33,796 nucleotides of DNA from Desulfuromonadales bacterium. GTDB taxonomy: Bacteria; Desulfobacterota; Desulfuromonadia; Desulfuromonadales; JAGXHI01. The notes below the pieces were generated by a model. That model worked only from the letters and a program-made list of their open reading frames with translations, ran no database searches and was not told the DNA's origin. Position 1 is the stretch's first letter; every line of letters starts with the position of its first letter. Position numbers and translations under genes: made by a program. Location of the stretch: the NCBI GenBank assembly GCA_024636295.1, contig JAGXHI010000022.1, positions 1 through 33,796 of the forward strand, given 5' to 3'. Below, piece after piece: positions 17,242 through 24,895 of the stretch.

Positions 17242-17373
17242 GGGAAGCTCTCCGATGATATGCAGGTGGATAAAAACCCTAAATCCTTGATGGCGCCGAA
17301 TCGGGTCGCCTTTCAACACGAAAGATAAATCACCGGCGGGGCACTTCTGCATGGCCTTGCCTGGATGGCAAAC

Positions 17374-17398
17374 GGGGTTTTTCTAGCATAGAAGCCCC
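17374..17398. repeat. Small inverted repeat between ubiE and the Nudix gene
   Basis: GGGG (17374-17377) pairs with CCCC (17395-17398), and inside TTCTA (17381-17385) pairs with TAGAA (17389-17393) around a GCA loop. It lies upstream of both divergent genes. Function is unknown. Confidence 0.35.
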
Positions 17399-17471
17399 GG
17401 AAAGTCAGCAAAATTCCCCTTTCCTCCTTTCGAGCGGCACTGTAGTATCTTCTGATCCGAAGGAGAAACCC

Positions 17472-17864
17472 ATGACCCAGCCACTCATCGTTACTGCGGC
17501 GGTCATCCGTCGCGGCGATACCGTACTCATCACTCGACGTCCCTTTGAAAGCCGCCACGGCGGCATGTGGGAGTTCCCGGGAGGAAAGCTTGATCCGGAC
17601 GAATCCCCCCGGGAAGGGCTGAAACGGGAGATCCGGGAGGAACTCGGCGTGGAGATCATGGTGGGAGCCATTTTCGAGGTGGTTTACCATCGCTACGAAC
17701 GAGGACCAGTCCTCATTCTCGCCTTCGCCTGCGAGATCACATCGGGGGAAATCCGCCACCTGGAAGTCGCCGACCACCGCTGGGCGCCACTGAGCGCACT
17801 TTCGAGCTTCGATATACTTTCGGCGGATGGTCCCATTATCGCGCGTTTACTTGGGAATGCCTGA
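17472..17864 (+). CDS. mutT: Nudix hydrolase, MutT-like (8-oxo-dGTP diphosphatase type)
   Basis: 130-aa Nudix protein. The complete Nudix box GX5EX7REUXEEXGU starts at GKLDPDE and ends REIREELGV (about residues 37-59). The size, the N-terminal strand (IVTAAVIRRGDTVLITRRP) and the WEFPGGK sequence match the MutT / CTP pyrophosphohydrolase group, which cleans oxidised nucleotides from the pool. The ATG at 17472 has AGGAG 7 bases upstream. It stands alone, divergent from ubiE and convergent with the radical SAM gene. The exact substrate is not determined by sequence. Confidence 0.88.
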   Translation: MTQPLIVTAAVIRRGDTVLITRRPFESRHGGMWEFPGGKLDPDESPREGLKREIREELGVEIMVGAIFEVVYHRYERGPVLILAFACEITSGEIRHLEVADHRWAPLSALSSFDILSADGPIIARLLGNA

Positions 17865-18044
17865 GGCGGGGGTGCACTCCGGAAGATCGTTGGTTCGGGC
17901 GAGTAACGTCACTCCTTTCCTGCATCTGGTTTTAATCTTTCAACAGAAATCGATGATGGATTCAGAAACGATTCCTTTTATAAATCTACCGCTTCCAGAC
18001 GACGGTTCACCACGGGAATAAAATGTCTCCGAAAAAACCGGTGA

Positions 18045-18935
18045 TTACAGGATTTCTTCCCGATACCGGGGAATCTCCCTATACCAGGCGGGATGCCGTC
18101 GTGCCTCGACAACGGCGGCTTCGGTAATTTCGATCATCCGTCTCCGGTCCTTGGGGTAGGTCCCGGCTAAATTGAGAAAATTGCTCGCATGATTGGAGCG
18201 CAGAATCGTTTTTTGCGGATCGAGACCACGACAGATTTCCAGCGTTTCCTCAAGGATTTCCCCCCGACTGAGAGGATCGATCTCCCGGTAGTAGTCGTCG
18301 TTGTCCCGCAGGAACATGGTCAGCAGAGAAAAATACTCCGGCGAAAGAGCGGTGGCCCACGCCGCTGTTGCGCGGGCATGTTCAAGGCTGCGTTCCCGCC
18401 CGGACAAGCCCAGAATGGCTGTGACGGACAGTTTCATGCCAGCTTCCTGCGCCTTTCGACAAAGTTCCAGCATTTCTGCCGGTTCATATCCTTTGCGGAC
18501 CCGGCGAAGTGTCTCGGCGTCCCCGCTCTCCAGCCCGAAATAGAGGATGGTCAATTTTTTTTCACGAAGGATCTTAAGCTCCTCCACGTTTTTGGTGGTC
18601 AGGCTCTTCGGCGAGGCATAAATTCCCACCCGTGTGAGACTGGGGAAGGATTCCGCCAGAAGGTCAAGAAGCGCCACAAGGCCTTTTTGAGGATAGACCA
18701 GAGCGTCTCCATCGGCAAGAAAGACCCGCCGGATGTGGGAACGATGGTGCGCCGGTATTCTCCCGATCTCCTCGGCTATTTCTTCCACAGACCGGACCTG
18801 AAACTGTTTCATTTTGTACATGCTGCAAAAACGGCAGTGATTCTGGGAGCATCCGATGGTCGCCTGAAGGATAAGACTTCCGGCTTCGGAAGGCGGCCGA
18901 AAAACCGGCTCGACATAATCGAAATAATAATACAT
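18045..18935 (-). CDS. Radical SAM protein of unknown substrate
   Basis: 296-aa radical SAM protein. The cluster-binding cysteines are C29, C34 and C37 (GCSQNHCRFC), a CX4CX2C spacing rather than the classic CX3CX2C; this spacing is usual for this conserved subfamily. Other radical SAM features follow: FLADGDALVYP, an LTILYFGLESGD block (beta-6 region) and LSVTAILGLSGRE. It ends soon after the barrel with no recognisable extra cluster domain. The ATG at 18935 has AAAGGAAG upstream. It follows the rhomboid gene by 25 bases, so they form an operon. The product or substrate cannot be named. Confidence 0.85.
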   Translation of the reverse strand: MYYYFDYVEPVFRPPSEAGSLILQATIGCSQNHCRFCSMYKMKQFQVRSVEEIAEEIGRIPAHHRSHIRRVFLADGDALVYPQKGLVALLDLLAESFPSLTRVGIYASPKSLTTKNVEELKILREKKLTILYFGLESGDAETLRRVRKGYEPAEMLELCRKAQEAGMKLSVTAILGLSGRERSLEHARATAAWATALSPEYFSLLTMFLRDNDDYYREIDPLSRGEILEETLEICRGLDPQKTILRSNHASNFLNLAGTYPKDRRRMIEITEAAVVEARRHPAWYREIPRYREEIL

Positions 18936-18960
18936 TTAAGATCGCTTCCTTTCGCTATCT

Positions 18961-20112
18961 TTACAGAGATTGCAGGTTACGGCGGGCCTCGTCGATCACT
19001 TCGGGATGTCTTGTTGAATCGAGTGCTGAGAGAAAATATTGTGAGGCGGCCGTACGCTCCTGCGGAAAATGCATAAGGGCCTTTCCGGCGCCCAGATAAG
19101 CCAGATCGATCCCCGGATCGGAAGGGCGGTCAGCGATAAAGCGTCGGAAGAGGGAAAGTGCCTGGGGAAAGGCCTGTTGACCCAGAAGATGCTCTCCCAT
19201 GGACAGAACCTCCAGGGAGGACAACTGGCGACGCTCCCCGGAACTGGAGAGTTCAAGGTAACCGTTAATCGCCTGATCCATTTTCCCTTCTCGAATACTG
19301 CGAGAGATCCTCTGAACGGGGGAAGCCCCTCCGGCATCGAAATTTTTGGGAATGCTATTGCTGAACGCGCCCCGTCCCGGAGAAACGCGTTTCAATGCGC
19401 TCGCGGCCGTAAGCCCTGCAAGGAACCCCCCGATATGAGCTCCATGAGCCACTCCTCCGGCCCCGCCCGCCGAAATCAGAAAGGGCAGCAGGTTGTCCAC
19501 CAGCAGGTAGAATCCTAACACGAAACGGGCCGGGATGAGAACGGTGGTAATGATAAAGGGGAAGAGAAAGATGAATGTCTTCACCTGATTATGCGGAAAC
19601 CACAGAAAATAGCAGCCGAGAACCCCGGAAATGGCGCCTGAGGCGCCGACCAGGGGGACGGGAGAACCGGGCACGAACAGGGTAAAGAAAAGCGTGGACG
19701 CTATCCCTGTAGCCAGATAGACCAACAGGTACCGGATCCGGCCGAGACGCGCCTCCACATTATCCCCGAAGATCCAGAGAAACAGCATGTTGCCGGCCAG
19801 ATGCATCCAGCCGCCATGCAAAAACATGGCCGTAAAGAGGGTGGTGATCGATGGATCGGAGGGACGGAATCCGTACCGAAAAACGAAAAGGTCATAGGCC
19901 GAGACGTGCTGCAGAATATCCTGAGTTGAAATCCCCCCTCGCACGCCCATAATCTTCAGATACTCCAGAAGCAGAGGATCGGAAAGGTCCGGCGGTGCCG
20001 AGGCGAGTGGCAGGGAGAGAAAGAGAAAGGCGGCGATATTGACCGCAATGAGTCCATAATTAATGTAGGGCGTCTGACTAGGATTGGGCGTATCGCCAAT
20101 GGGTAAAAGCAT
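18961..20112 (-). CDS. Rhomboid-family intramembrane serine protease with helical-repeat tail
   Basis: 383-aa protein. The N-terminal 250 residues form a six-helix rhomboid core with HGGWMHLAGNMLFLWIFGDN, the catalytic serine S158 in GASGAISG, and the catalytic histidine H226 in HGAHIGG. These proteases cut substrates within or next to their membrane segments. The last 110 residues (VQRISRSIREGKMDQAI onward) are soluble and helical, with TPR-like features. They may hold a partner or substrate. The start ATG at 20112 has GGAAG 5 bases upstream; the frame extends to 20166 without such a site. It is first in a two-gene unit with the radical SAM gene. Confidence 0.9.
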   Translation of the reverse strand: MLLPIGDTPNPSQTPYINYGLIAVNIAAFLFLSLPLASAPPDLSDPLLLEYLKIMGVRGGISTQDILQHVSAYDLFVFRYGFRPSDPSITTLFTAMFLHGGWMHLAGNMLFLWIFGDNVEARLGRIRYLLVYLATGIASTLFFTLFVPGSPVPLVGASGAISGVLGCYFLWFPHNQVKTFIFLFPFIITTVLIPARFVLGFYLLVDNLLPFLISAGGAGGVAHGAHIGGFLAGLTAASALKRVSPGRGAFSNSIPKNFDAGGASPVQRISRSIREGKMDQAINGYLELSSSGERRQLSSLEVLSMGEHLLGQQAFPQALSLFRRFIADRPSDPGIDLAYLGAGKALMHFPQERTAASQYFLSALDSTRHPEVIDEARRNLQSL

Positions 20113-20315
20113 TTCTGCTTCCTTTTTCAGAAATGTTGCATTCCCTGAATTATCAAGGGAAACCAAGCCGAATTAGTGTATCATAAACCGGACAAAAACC
20201 TGTACCTGTCCTTGCCTTCCCTACGGCAACGCAGTACCCTGCGATGAAAGTGAAGTGATGCATCGCCGTCTATATTTTCCAGGCGCCCTGGCGGCTGCCA
20301 AAAGGAGGAATGTTC

Positions 20316-20972
20316 ATGCGCACGGTTAAAATTGCGGGGAATCCCGATCCCTGTCCCGTCGGCAAACTCGTCTGCGTTGGCCGCAATTACGCGGAGCACG
20401 CCCGGGAACTTGGAAACGAGGTTCCCGAGAAACCCATCTTTTTCATGAAACCATCCACCAGCATCATTGGCTCGGGCGAGGAGATCATCATTCCTTCTAT
20501 CTCCTCCGACTGCCACCATGAAGTCGAACTTGCCGTCATCATCGGAAAAAAGGGAAAGTCGATCCGTCCGGTGGAAGCCATGGATCACATCGCGGGATAC
20601 GGAGTGGCCATTGATCTTACGCTTCGGGACGTCCAGACCGAACTTAAGAACAGGGGCCTGCCCTGGGAAGCGGCCAAGGCATTCGACACCGCCTGCCCTC
20701 TTTCCGATTTCGTGCCCGCCAGCCGCATTCCAGATCCTCATGAACTGAGGATTTCCCTGCGGGTAAACGGAGAAATCCGTCAGGATTCCTCCACCTCACT
20801 GATGGTCAGAAGGATTCCCGAACTTCTTTCAGAAATTTCGAATCTCTTCACTCTTGAACCTGGCGATATCGTACTTACCGGCACGCCGGAGGGCGTGGCC
20901 CGAGTGGACAGCGGAGACATCCTGCGAGCGGAGATCGACAGGGTCGGGGTACTGGAGGTCAAGGTCCGGTGA
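20316..20972 (+). CDS. Fumarylacetoacetate hydrolase family protein (acylpyruvase-like)
   Basis: 218-aa FAH-fold enzyme of the short group that contains YcgM/FAHD1-type acylpyruvate hydrolases and oxaloacetate decarboxylases. The metal-binding acidic residues are in HHEVELAVIIGK and AIDLTLRDVQ, and the family signature ends LEPGDIVLTGTPEGV. The N-terminal KLVCVGRNYAEHARELGN is typical of this group. The start is the ATG at 20316, because AGGAGG lies 7 bases away, whereas the ATG at 20310 is only 1 base from it. It overlaps the next gene by 4 bases (GTGA). The natural substrate is unknown. Confidence 0.9.
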   Translation: MRTVKIAGNPDPCPVGKLVCVGRNYAEHARELGNEVPEKPIFFMKPSTSIIGSGEEIIIPSISSDCHHEVELAVIIGKKGKSIRPVEAMDHIAGYGVAIDLTLRDVQTELKNRGLPWEAAKAFDTACPLSDFVPASRIPDPHELRISLRVNGEIRQDSSTSLMVRRIPELLSEISNLFTLEPGDIVLTGTPEGVARVDSGDILRAEIDRVGVLEVKVR

Positions 20973-21835
20973 AAAAGAGAATCGTTCTGATCGGTCCCGG
21001 GCGACTGGGGCAGACGGTCATCCGGCTTCTTCAGGAGGCGGGACATGAAATCAGGGCCATCATCAGCCGTGATGCCGCCCGTGCCCGGGCCGCGGCCCGT
21101 TTCGCCGGGTGTCCCGGGAAGGGCACGACAGACCTGTCACGCGTTCGGGAGGGAGAGGTGGTTCTGATCGCCCTGCCCGACGATCACATCGCGAGCATGG
21201 CCCTCCTGCTGCGTCAAAGACGGTTTCTTGCCCCGAGATCGGTGCTGGTCCATTTCAGTGGACTATATCCTGCCGCCGCCCTCCTGGGGGAGGATGAAAA
21301 GGGCTTGCAATCGCTATCGATTCACCCCCTGCAAACCTTCGCCGATGCCGTTTTGGGAGTCCGCCTTTTGCCCGGAAGCCCCTTCGCCGTGGAAGGCAGC
21401 GAAGAGGCGCTTCCTCTGGCGGAGCGACTGGTGGAGGAGATGGGAGGTCACCCTTTTCGCATCTCCGGCGCGCAGAAACCCTTGTATCATGCCGCCGCCT
21501 GCACGGCATCCAACTACCTGATCACGCTGGCTTCGGTCGCGGGAGAAATGCTGAAAGCCTGTGGGTTGAAGGATGATATAGACCGGTTGATGATGCCCCT
21601 CATCTCGGGCACTATACGCAATCTCAGCGCACTCGGACCGGAAGCGGCCCTCACCGGTCCCATTGCCCGGGGGGATGTGGAAACCATCAGTAAACACCTG
21701 GCGTCTCTAAACGGAATGCCTCGAGAGATTTCTGAAATCTACCGGGTGATGGGGAGAAAAACGGTGGACCTCGCTCTGAAAAAGGGGTCGTTGGAACCTC
21801 AAAAAGGGAAGGAAATCCTTCAGCTTCTCAGTTGA
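20969..21835 (+). CDS. Rossmann-fold / DUF2520 protein
   Basis: 288-aa protein with an N-terminal NAD(P)-binding domain (IVLIGPGRLGQ at about 5-15, then a ALPDDHIA block) and a C-terminal all-helical DUF2520 domain containing SIHPLQTFAD, YHAAACTASNYL and the ALTGPIARGD segment. The layout resembles ProC and ketopantoate-reductase-like dehydrogenases, but the family has no settled reaction. The start is GTG at 20969, overlapping the FAH stop, so it is translationally coupled. The 3' end overlaps the convergent endonuclease V gene by 16 bases. Confidence 0.87.
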   Translation: MKKRIVLIGPGRLGQTVIRLLQEAGHEIRAIISRDAARARAAARFAGCPGKGTTDLSRVREGEVVLIALPDDHIASMALLLRQRRFLAPRSVLVHFSGLYPAAALLGEDEKGLQSLSIHPLQTFADAVLGVRLLPGSPFAVEGSEEALPLAERLVEEMGGHPFRISGAQKPLYHAAACTASNYLITLASVAGEMLKACGLKDDIDRLMMPLISGTIRNLSALGPEAALTGPIARGDVETISKHLASLNGMPREISEIYRVMGRKTVDLALKKGSLEPQKGKEILQLLS

Positions 21836-22509
21836 TCTTCCCGCCGCAGGTCGTTCGAAAGCCGGTGGGCCAGTCGGGTGGGTTCGGGCATCCGGTAGCG
21901 CAGGGCGCATTTAAGAGCCAGTTCCGTCGCGACTGGGCAATCCACCTTGTGCCCCGGGGAAATAAACAGAGGCTTTACCCCGTCACGGGTCGTCAGAACC
22001 GCCCCCACCTGTTTCCCTTCCAGAAACAGGGGCGTCCGCTCCCCTTTCCGGGCGCCGGGGGTCTCATACTCGCCACAAAGACGGCTTTTGGCGCATCCGA
22101 TAGTCGGAAGATCGAGCCAGAGCCCCAGATGACTGGCAATTCCCAGCCCGCGCGGATGGGCGATCCCCTGCCCGTCCACCAGAATGACGTCTGGAATCGT
22201 TTGAAGACGCCTGAAAGCTTCCAGAAGTACGGGAAGCTCCCTGAACGAAAGAAGACCCGGAATATAGGGGAAAGTCACACGGCTTCTGGCGGAAATCTCC
22301 TCGATCACATGGAAATCGGGGAAAGATAAAACCACCACGGCAGCGAAGAACTGGTCGCCATGTTTTTTGTAGGATACGTCGACTCCGGCAACCGCGGTGA
22401 TCCTTTCCGGAAGATGACTGGCGATTTCAAGACGCCGCGCCAGTTCTTTCTGGAGGGCCGCCGCCTCCCTGTAAGTCATCGACCAGCCGTGCAGTTGCGG
22501 AAAATCCAT
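21820..22509 (-). CDS. nfi: Endonuclease V
   Basis: 229-aa deoxyinosine 3'-endonuclease, which nicks DNA one base past a deaminated adenine and starts repair. The active-site residues match the well-studied Thermotoga enzyme in position and context: D44 (AGVDVSY), E91 (PGLLSFREL) and D112 (LVDGQGIAHPRGLGIASHLG). The GCAKS motif and the lid region are also present. The ATG at 22509 has GAGGG a few bases upstream. It appears to be a single-gene unit reading from the 60-base gap after the dehydrogenase. Confidence 0.94.
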   Translation of the reverse strand: MDFPQLHGWSMTYREAAALQKELARRLEIASHLPERITAVAGVDVSYKKHGDQFFAAVVVLSFPDFHVIEEISARSRVTFPYIPGLLSFRELPVLLEAFRRLQTIPDVILVDGQGIAHPRGLGIASHLGLWLDLPTIGCAKSRLCGEYETPGARKGERTPLFLEGKQVGAVLTTRDGVKPLFISPGHKVDCPVATELALKCALRYRMPEPTRLAHRLSNDLRREDQLRS

Positions 22510-22568
22510 AAACCCTCATCCGATGCCTTATCGGCCCTTTATTTTATCCGCTTTTCACGAGCTCTGCC

Positions 22569-23558
22569 TTACGACACCACATTGCAGGGCCGGCTCTCGA
22601 GAAAACACCGCACATTTGCCGCCGCGATTTCCATCAGGCGCATCCGTGCCTTCCATGTGGCCCAGGCAATGTGGGGAGTAATCACGCAATTTGGGACCTT
22701 GAAGAGTGGATTGTCGACAGAGGGCGGTTCCTGAGAAAGAACATCCAGCCCGGCTCCGGCGATTTTCGACTCCAGGAGAGCCTTGGCCAGCGCCGGCTCA
22801 TCGATCAGCGGCCCGCGGGCGGTGTTAATGAGAAAAGCCGACCTCTTCATCCCGTCCAGTCGTCCGGTATTGACCAGATGTTCCGTTTCAGGGGTCAGGG
22901 GGCAGTGAAGGCTGACCACGTCGCTCTGCCGAAAAAGATCATCGACCTCCGTGAACCGCACACCCCCGGCTTCCGGGAAGCCCCTGTACCGTTGCGGATG
23001 GCGAGTAGCCACCACGACCTCCATCCCGAAAGCCCCCGCCAACCGGGCTACCGCACGCCCGATCCGACCGAATCCGACGACACCCATGGTGCGACCATCC
23101 AACCCTATCTGAGGTCTGTCCCAGAAACAGAAATCCGGGTTTTGAGACCAGCGTCCCTCCCGGACGAGGCGGGCATGATGAGTGGTTTGCCGGGCCAGTT
23201 CGAAAAGAAGTGCAAAAGTCATTTCGGCCACCGCGCCGGTGCCGTAATCCGGCACATTGGAGACGACCACTTCCGCCTGCCGCGCAGCCTCAAGATCCAC
23301 GACATTGGTTCCCGTTGCCAGAATGCCGATGAACTTCATCCGGGGCAGATTCTCGATGGTCTTCCGGTCCAGCACGGTCTTGTTGGTGAGCACGATCTCG
23401 GCGCCGGCGGAACGCTCCAGGATCAGATCATCGGGGGTGCGGTCGTAAACAATGCATTCTCCAAGTTCCTGCAGGGGATCCCAACTCAGGTCCCCTGGAT
23501 TAAGCGTATATCCGTCCAGGACCACTATCCTGGGCCGTTCCACTCCTGTTGCATTCAT
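22569..23558 (-). CDS. hprA: D-2-hydroxyacid dehydrogenase (glycerate dehydrogenase / hydroxypyruvate reductase type)
   Basis: 329-aa dehydrogenase with the standard two-domain layout. The nucleotide-binding GFGRIG is at 162-167; the catalytic Arg248 (NTARGP), Glu277 (SQEPP) and His296 (TPHIAW) are in place, and HIAWAT is typical of the hydroxypyruvate reductase group. At the end of the second beta strand of the Rossmann fold the usual NAD-type acidic residue is replaced by ATRHPQR, which suggests NADP(H). The ATG at 23558 has AAAGGAG 7 bases upstream. It links serine/glycine metabolism with glycolysis by interconverting D-glycerate and hydroxypyruvate, if the assignment holds. Confidence 0.87.
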   Translation of the reverse strand: MNATGVERPRIVVLDGYTLNPGDLSWDPLQELGECIVYDRTPDDLILERSAGAEIVLTNKTVLDRKTIENLPRMKFIGILATGTNVVDLEAARQAEVVVSNVPDYGTGAVAEMTFALLFELARQTTHHARLVREGRWSQNPDFCFWDRPQIGLDGRTMGVVGFGRIGRAVARLAGAFGMEVVVATRHPQRYRGFPEAGGVRFTEVDDLFRQSDVVSLHCPLTPETEHLVNTGRLDGMKRSAFLINTARGPLIDEPALAKALLESKIAGAGLDVLSQEPPSVDNPLFKVPNCVITPHIAWATWKARMRLMEIAAANVRCFLESRPCNVVS

Positions 23559-23731
23559 CTGCTTTCTCCTTTGCGCCGCGACCTGGGCAGGCCCCGGAAA
23601 ATCCGAAATAAAAGCACAACCATAATAACATCATCATAATCGGCAGGCCAGAATGACGGACCTGCTCCAGTCAGCTATAAACTTTATTTGGCTGCAGATT
23701 TACTCAGATAGGGGGCGGTTCTCATCCGGCG

Positions 23732-24631
23732 TTAAAGCTCGGTCACACGGTTCCGCCCTTCCCTCTTGGAACTGTAGAGGGCTGCGTCGACCCTTTCCAG
23801 AAGTGACTCCACGGAATCCCCCTCTCGAATTCCTGTCACCCCGAAACTCGCTGTCAGGCGTTTTTCCGTGGCGGGGCAGGGTGCTGCTTCGATATCGGCA
23901 CGCAGGTCTTCGGCCGTTTTCACCGCCTGGGGAGATCCGGTGGCGGGCAGAAGTATGAGGAACTCCTCTCCGCCATATCGCCCCATAATGTCGGACTTGC
24001 GCAACCGTCGGGAAATTTCTCCGGCAAACCACCTCAACGTTTTGTCTCCTGCAACATGGCCGAAGCCATCATTCACCTGCTTGAAATGATCTATATCGAC
24101 AAAGATGACGGAAAAGGGAGTGCCGTAGCGTCGATAACGCTGGAATTCCCGCTCCAGTGCCTCCAGTATGGCCCTTCGATTGGGAATGCGGGTAAGGAGA
24201 TCGACCCGGATCATTCTCCTCAGCTGTTTGTTGATCTGTTCGAGCCTGAAATGAGCCGAAGCATCGGAGAAGATCTCCACCGCCCCCACCACACCTCCGT
24301 CTCCGTCCAAAACAGGCGCCACCTTTATTTCCACAGGGATCCGGTGACCTTCCTTGTGACGCAGAAAAACACTTTTTTCAATGGGAGTTCCCTTCTCAAG
24401 AGCCCACGAAAGAGCGCACCCCCCCTGACACAGCGGCTGCATGTTTTCATCCCGATGGTCCAGGATGTTATTGTAACAGTGGAAATGTACCACCTCTTCG
24501 GCCGAGAATCCGGTGATCGCCGCGGCGGGCTGATTCCAATAAAATATTTTTCTCTCCAGATTGACGATATAAACGCCTTCGGACAGATGATCCAGAACCT
24601 GAAGATAATACTGCGGAAGTTCCACTCTCAA
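23732..24631 (-). CDS. PAS-GGDEF diguanylate cyclase
   Basis: 299-aa cytoplasmic protein with an N-terminal PAS domain (about 8-125) and a GGDEF domain (about 140-299). The active site is GGEEF at 220-224, the A-site form that makes cyclic di-GMP. An intact RxxD product-inhibition site (RKSD, 211-214) lies five residues before it. Three cysteines in the PAS domain (C52, C68, C72, with H51 and H59 nearby) suggest redox or metal sensing. The start is TTG at 24631 or GTG at 24625; neither has a strong ribosome site. It has no c-di-GMP effector neighbour. Confidence 0.9.
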   Translation of the reverse strand: MRVELPQYYLQVLDHLSEGVYIVNLERKIFYWNQPAAAITGFSAEEVVHFHCYNNILDHRDENMQPLCQGGCALSWALEKGTPIEKSVFLRHKEGHRIPVEIKVAPVLDGDGGVVGAVEIFSDASAHFRLEQINKQLRRMIRVDLLTRIPNRRAILEALEREFQRYRRYGTPFSVIFVDIDHFKQVNDGFGHVAGDKTLRWFAGEISRRLRKSDIMGRYGGEEFLILLPATGSPQAVKTAEDLRADIEAAPCPATEKRLTASFGVTGIREGDSVESLLERVDAALYSSKREGRNRVTEL

Positions 24632-24710
24632 ATTCCCAATTGGTTTTCCAAATTCCGGATATCATTCCCCTTTGACATTTCCGATTCAGCATGGACCGGA
24701 GATCAGAAAT

Positions 24711-24731
24711 TCAATCACTATCAATCACTCG
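24711..24731. repeat. Short direct repeat upstream of the diguanylate cyclase
   Basis: TCAATCACT occurs at 24711-24719 and again at 24723-24731, a 12-base period. It lies just downstream of the putative cyclase promoter and could be a regulator site. It is short enough to be chance. Confidence 0.35.
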
Positions 24732-24738
24732 TCTTGAG

Positions 24739-24768
24739 CTTAGTAAATCCCTACCATTCAAGTCAATT
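24739..24768 (-). promoter_or_regulatory. Weak putative promoter for the diguanylate cyclase
   Basis: TTGACT (24763-24768), 18-base spacer, TAAGCT (24739-24744) on the minus strand. The -35 is good and the -10 poor. It would give a leader of about 100 bases. Confidence 0.35.
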
Positions 24769-24839
24769 TTTTTCATCCAGCGGGGGCCGATAAGGCATGG
24801 AGCTACAGGTCAATATTGAAAACGCAAGAGGGACGTCCC

Positions 24840-24867
24840 TTTGCAATCGAAGGGATTATGGCATAAT
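24840..24867 (+). promoter_or_regulatory. Extended -10 promoter for malQ
   Basis: CATAAT (24862-24867) is preceded by TG one base before it, an extended -10. TTTGCA (24840-24845) is 16 bases upstream. The start would be near 24874, about 22 bases before the malQ ATG. Confidence 0.5.
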
Positions 24868-24895
24868 AGAGGGAAATTTGTTTTGGGAGGCATCT

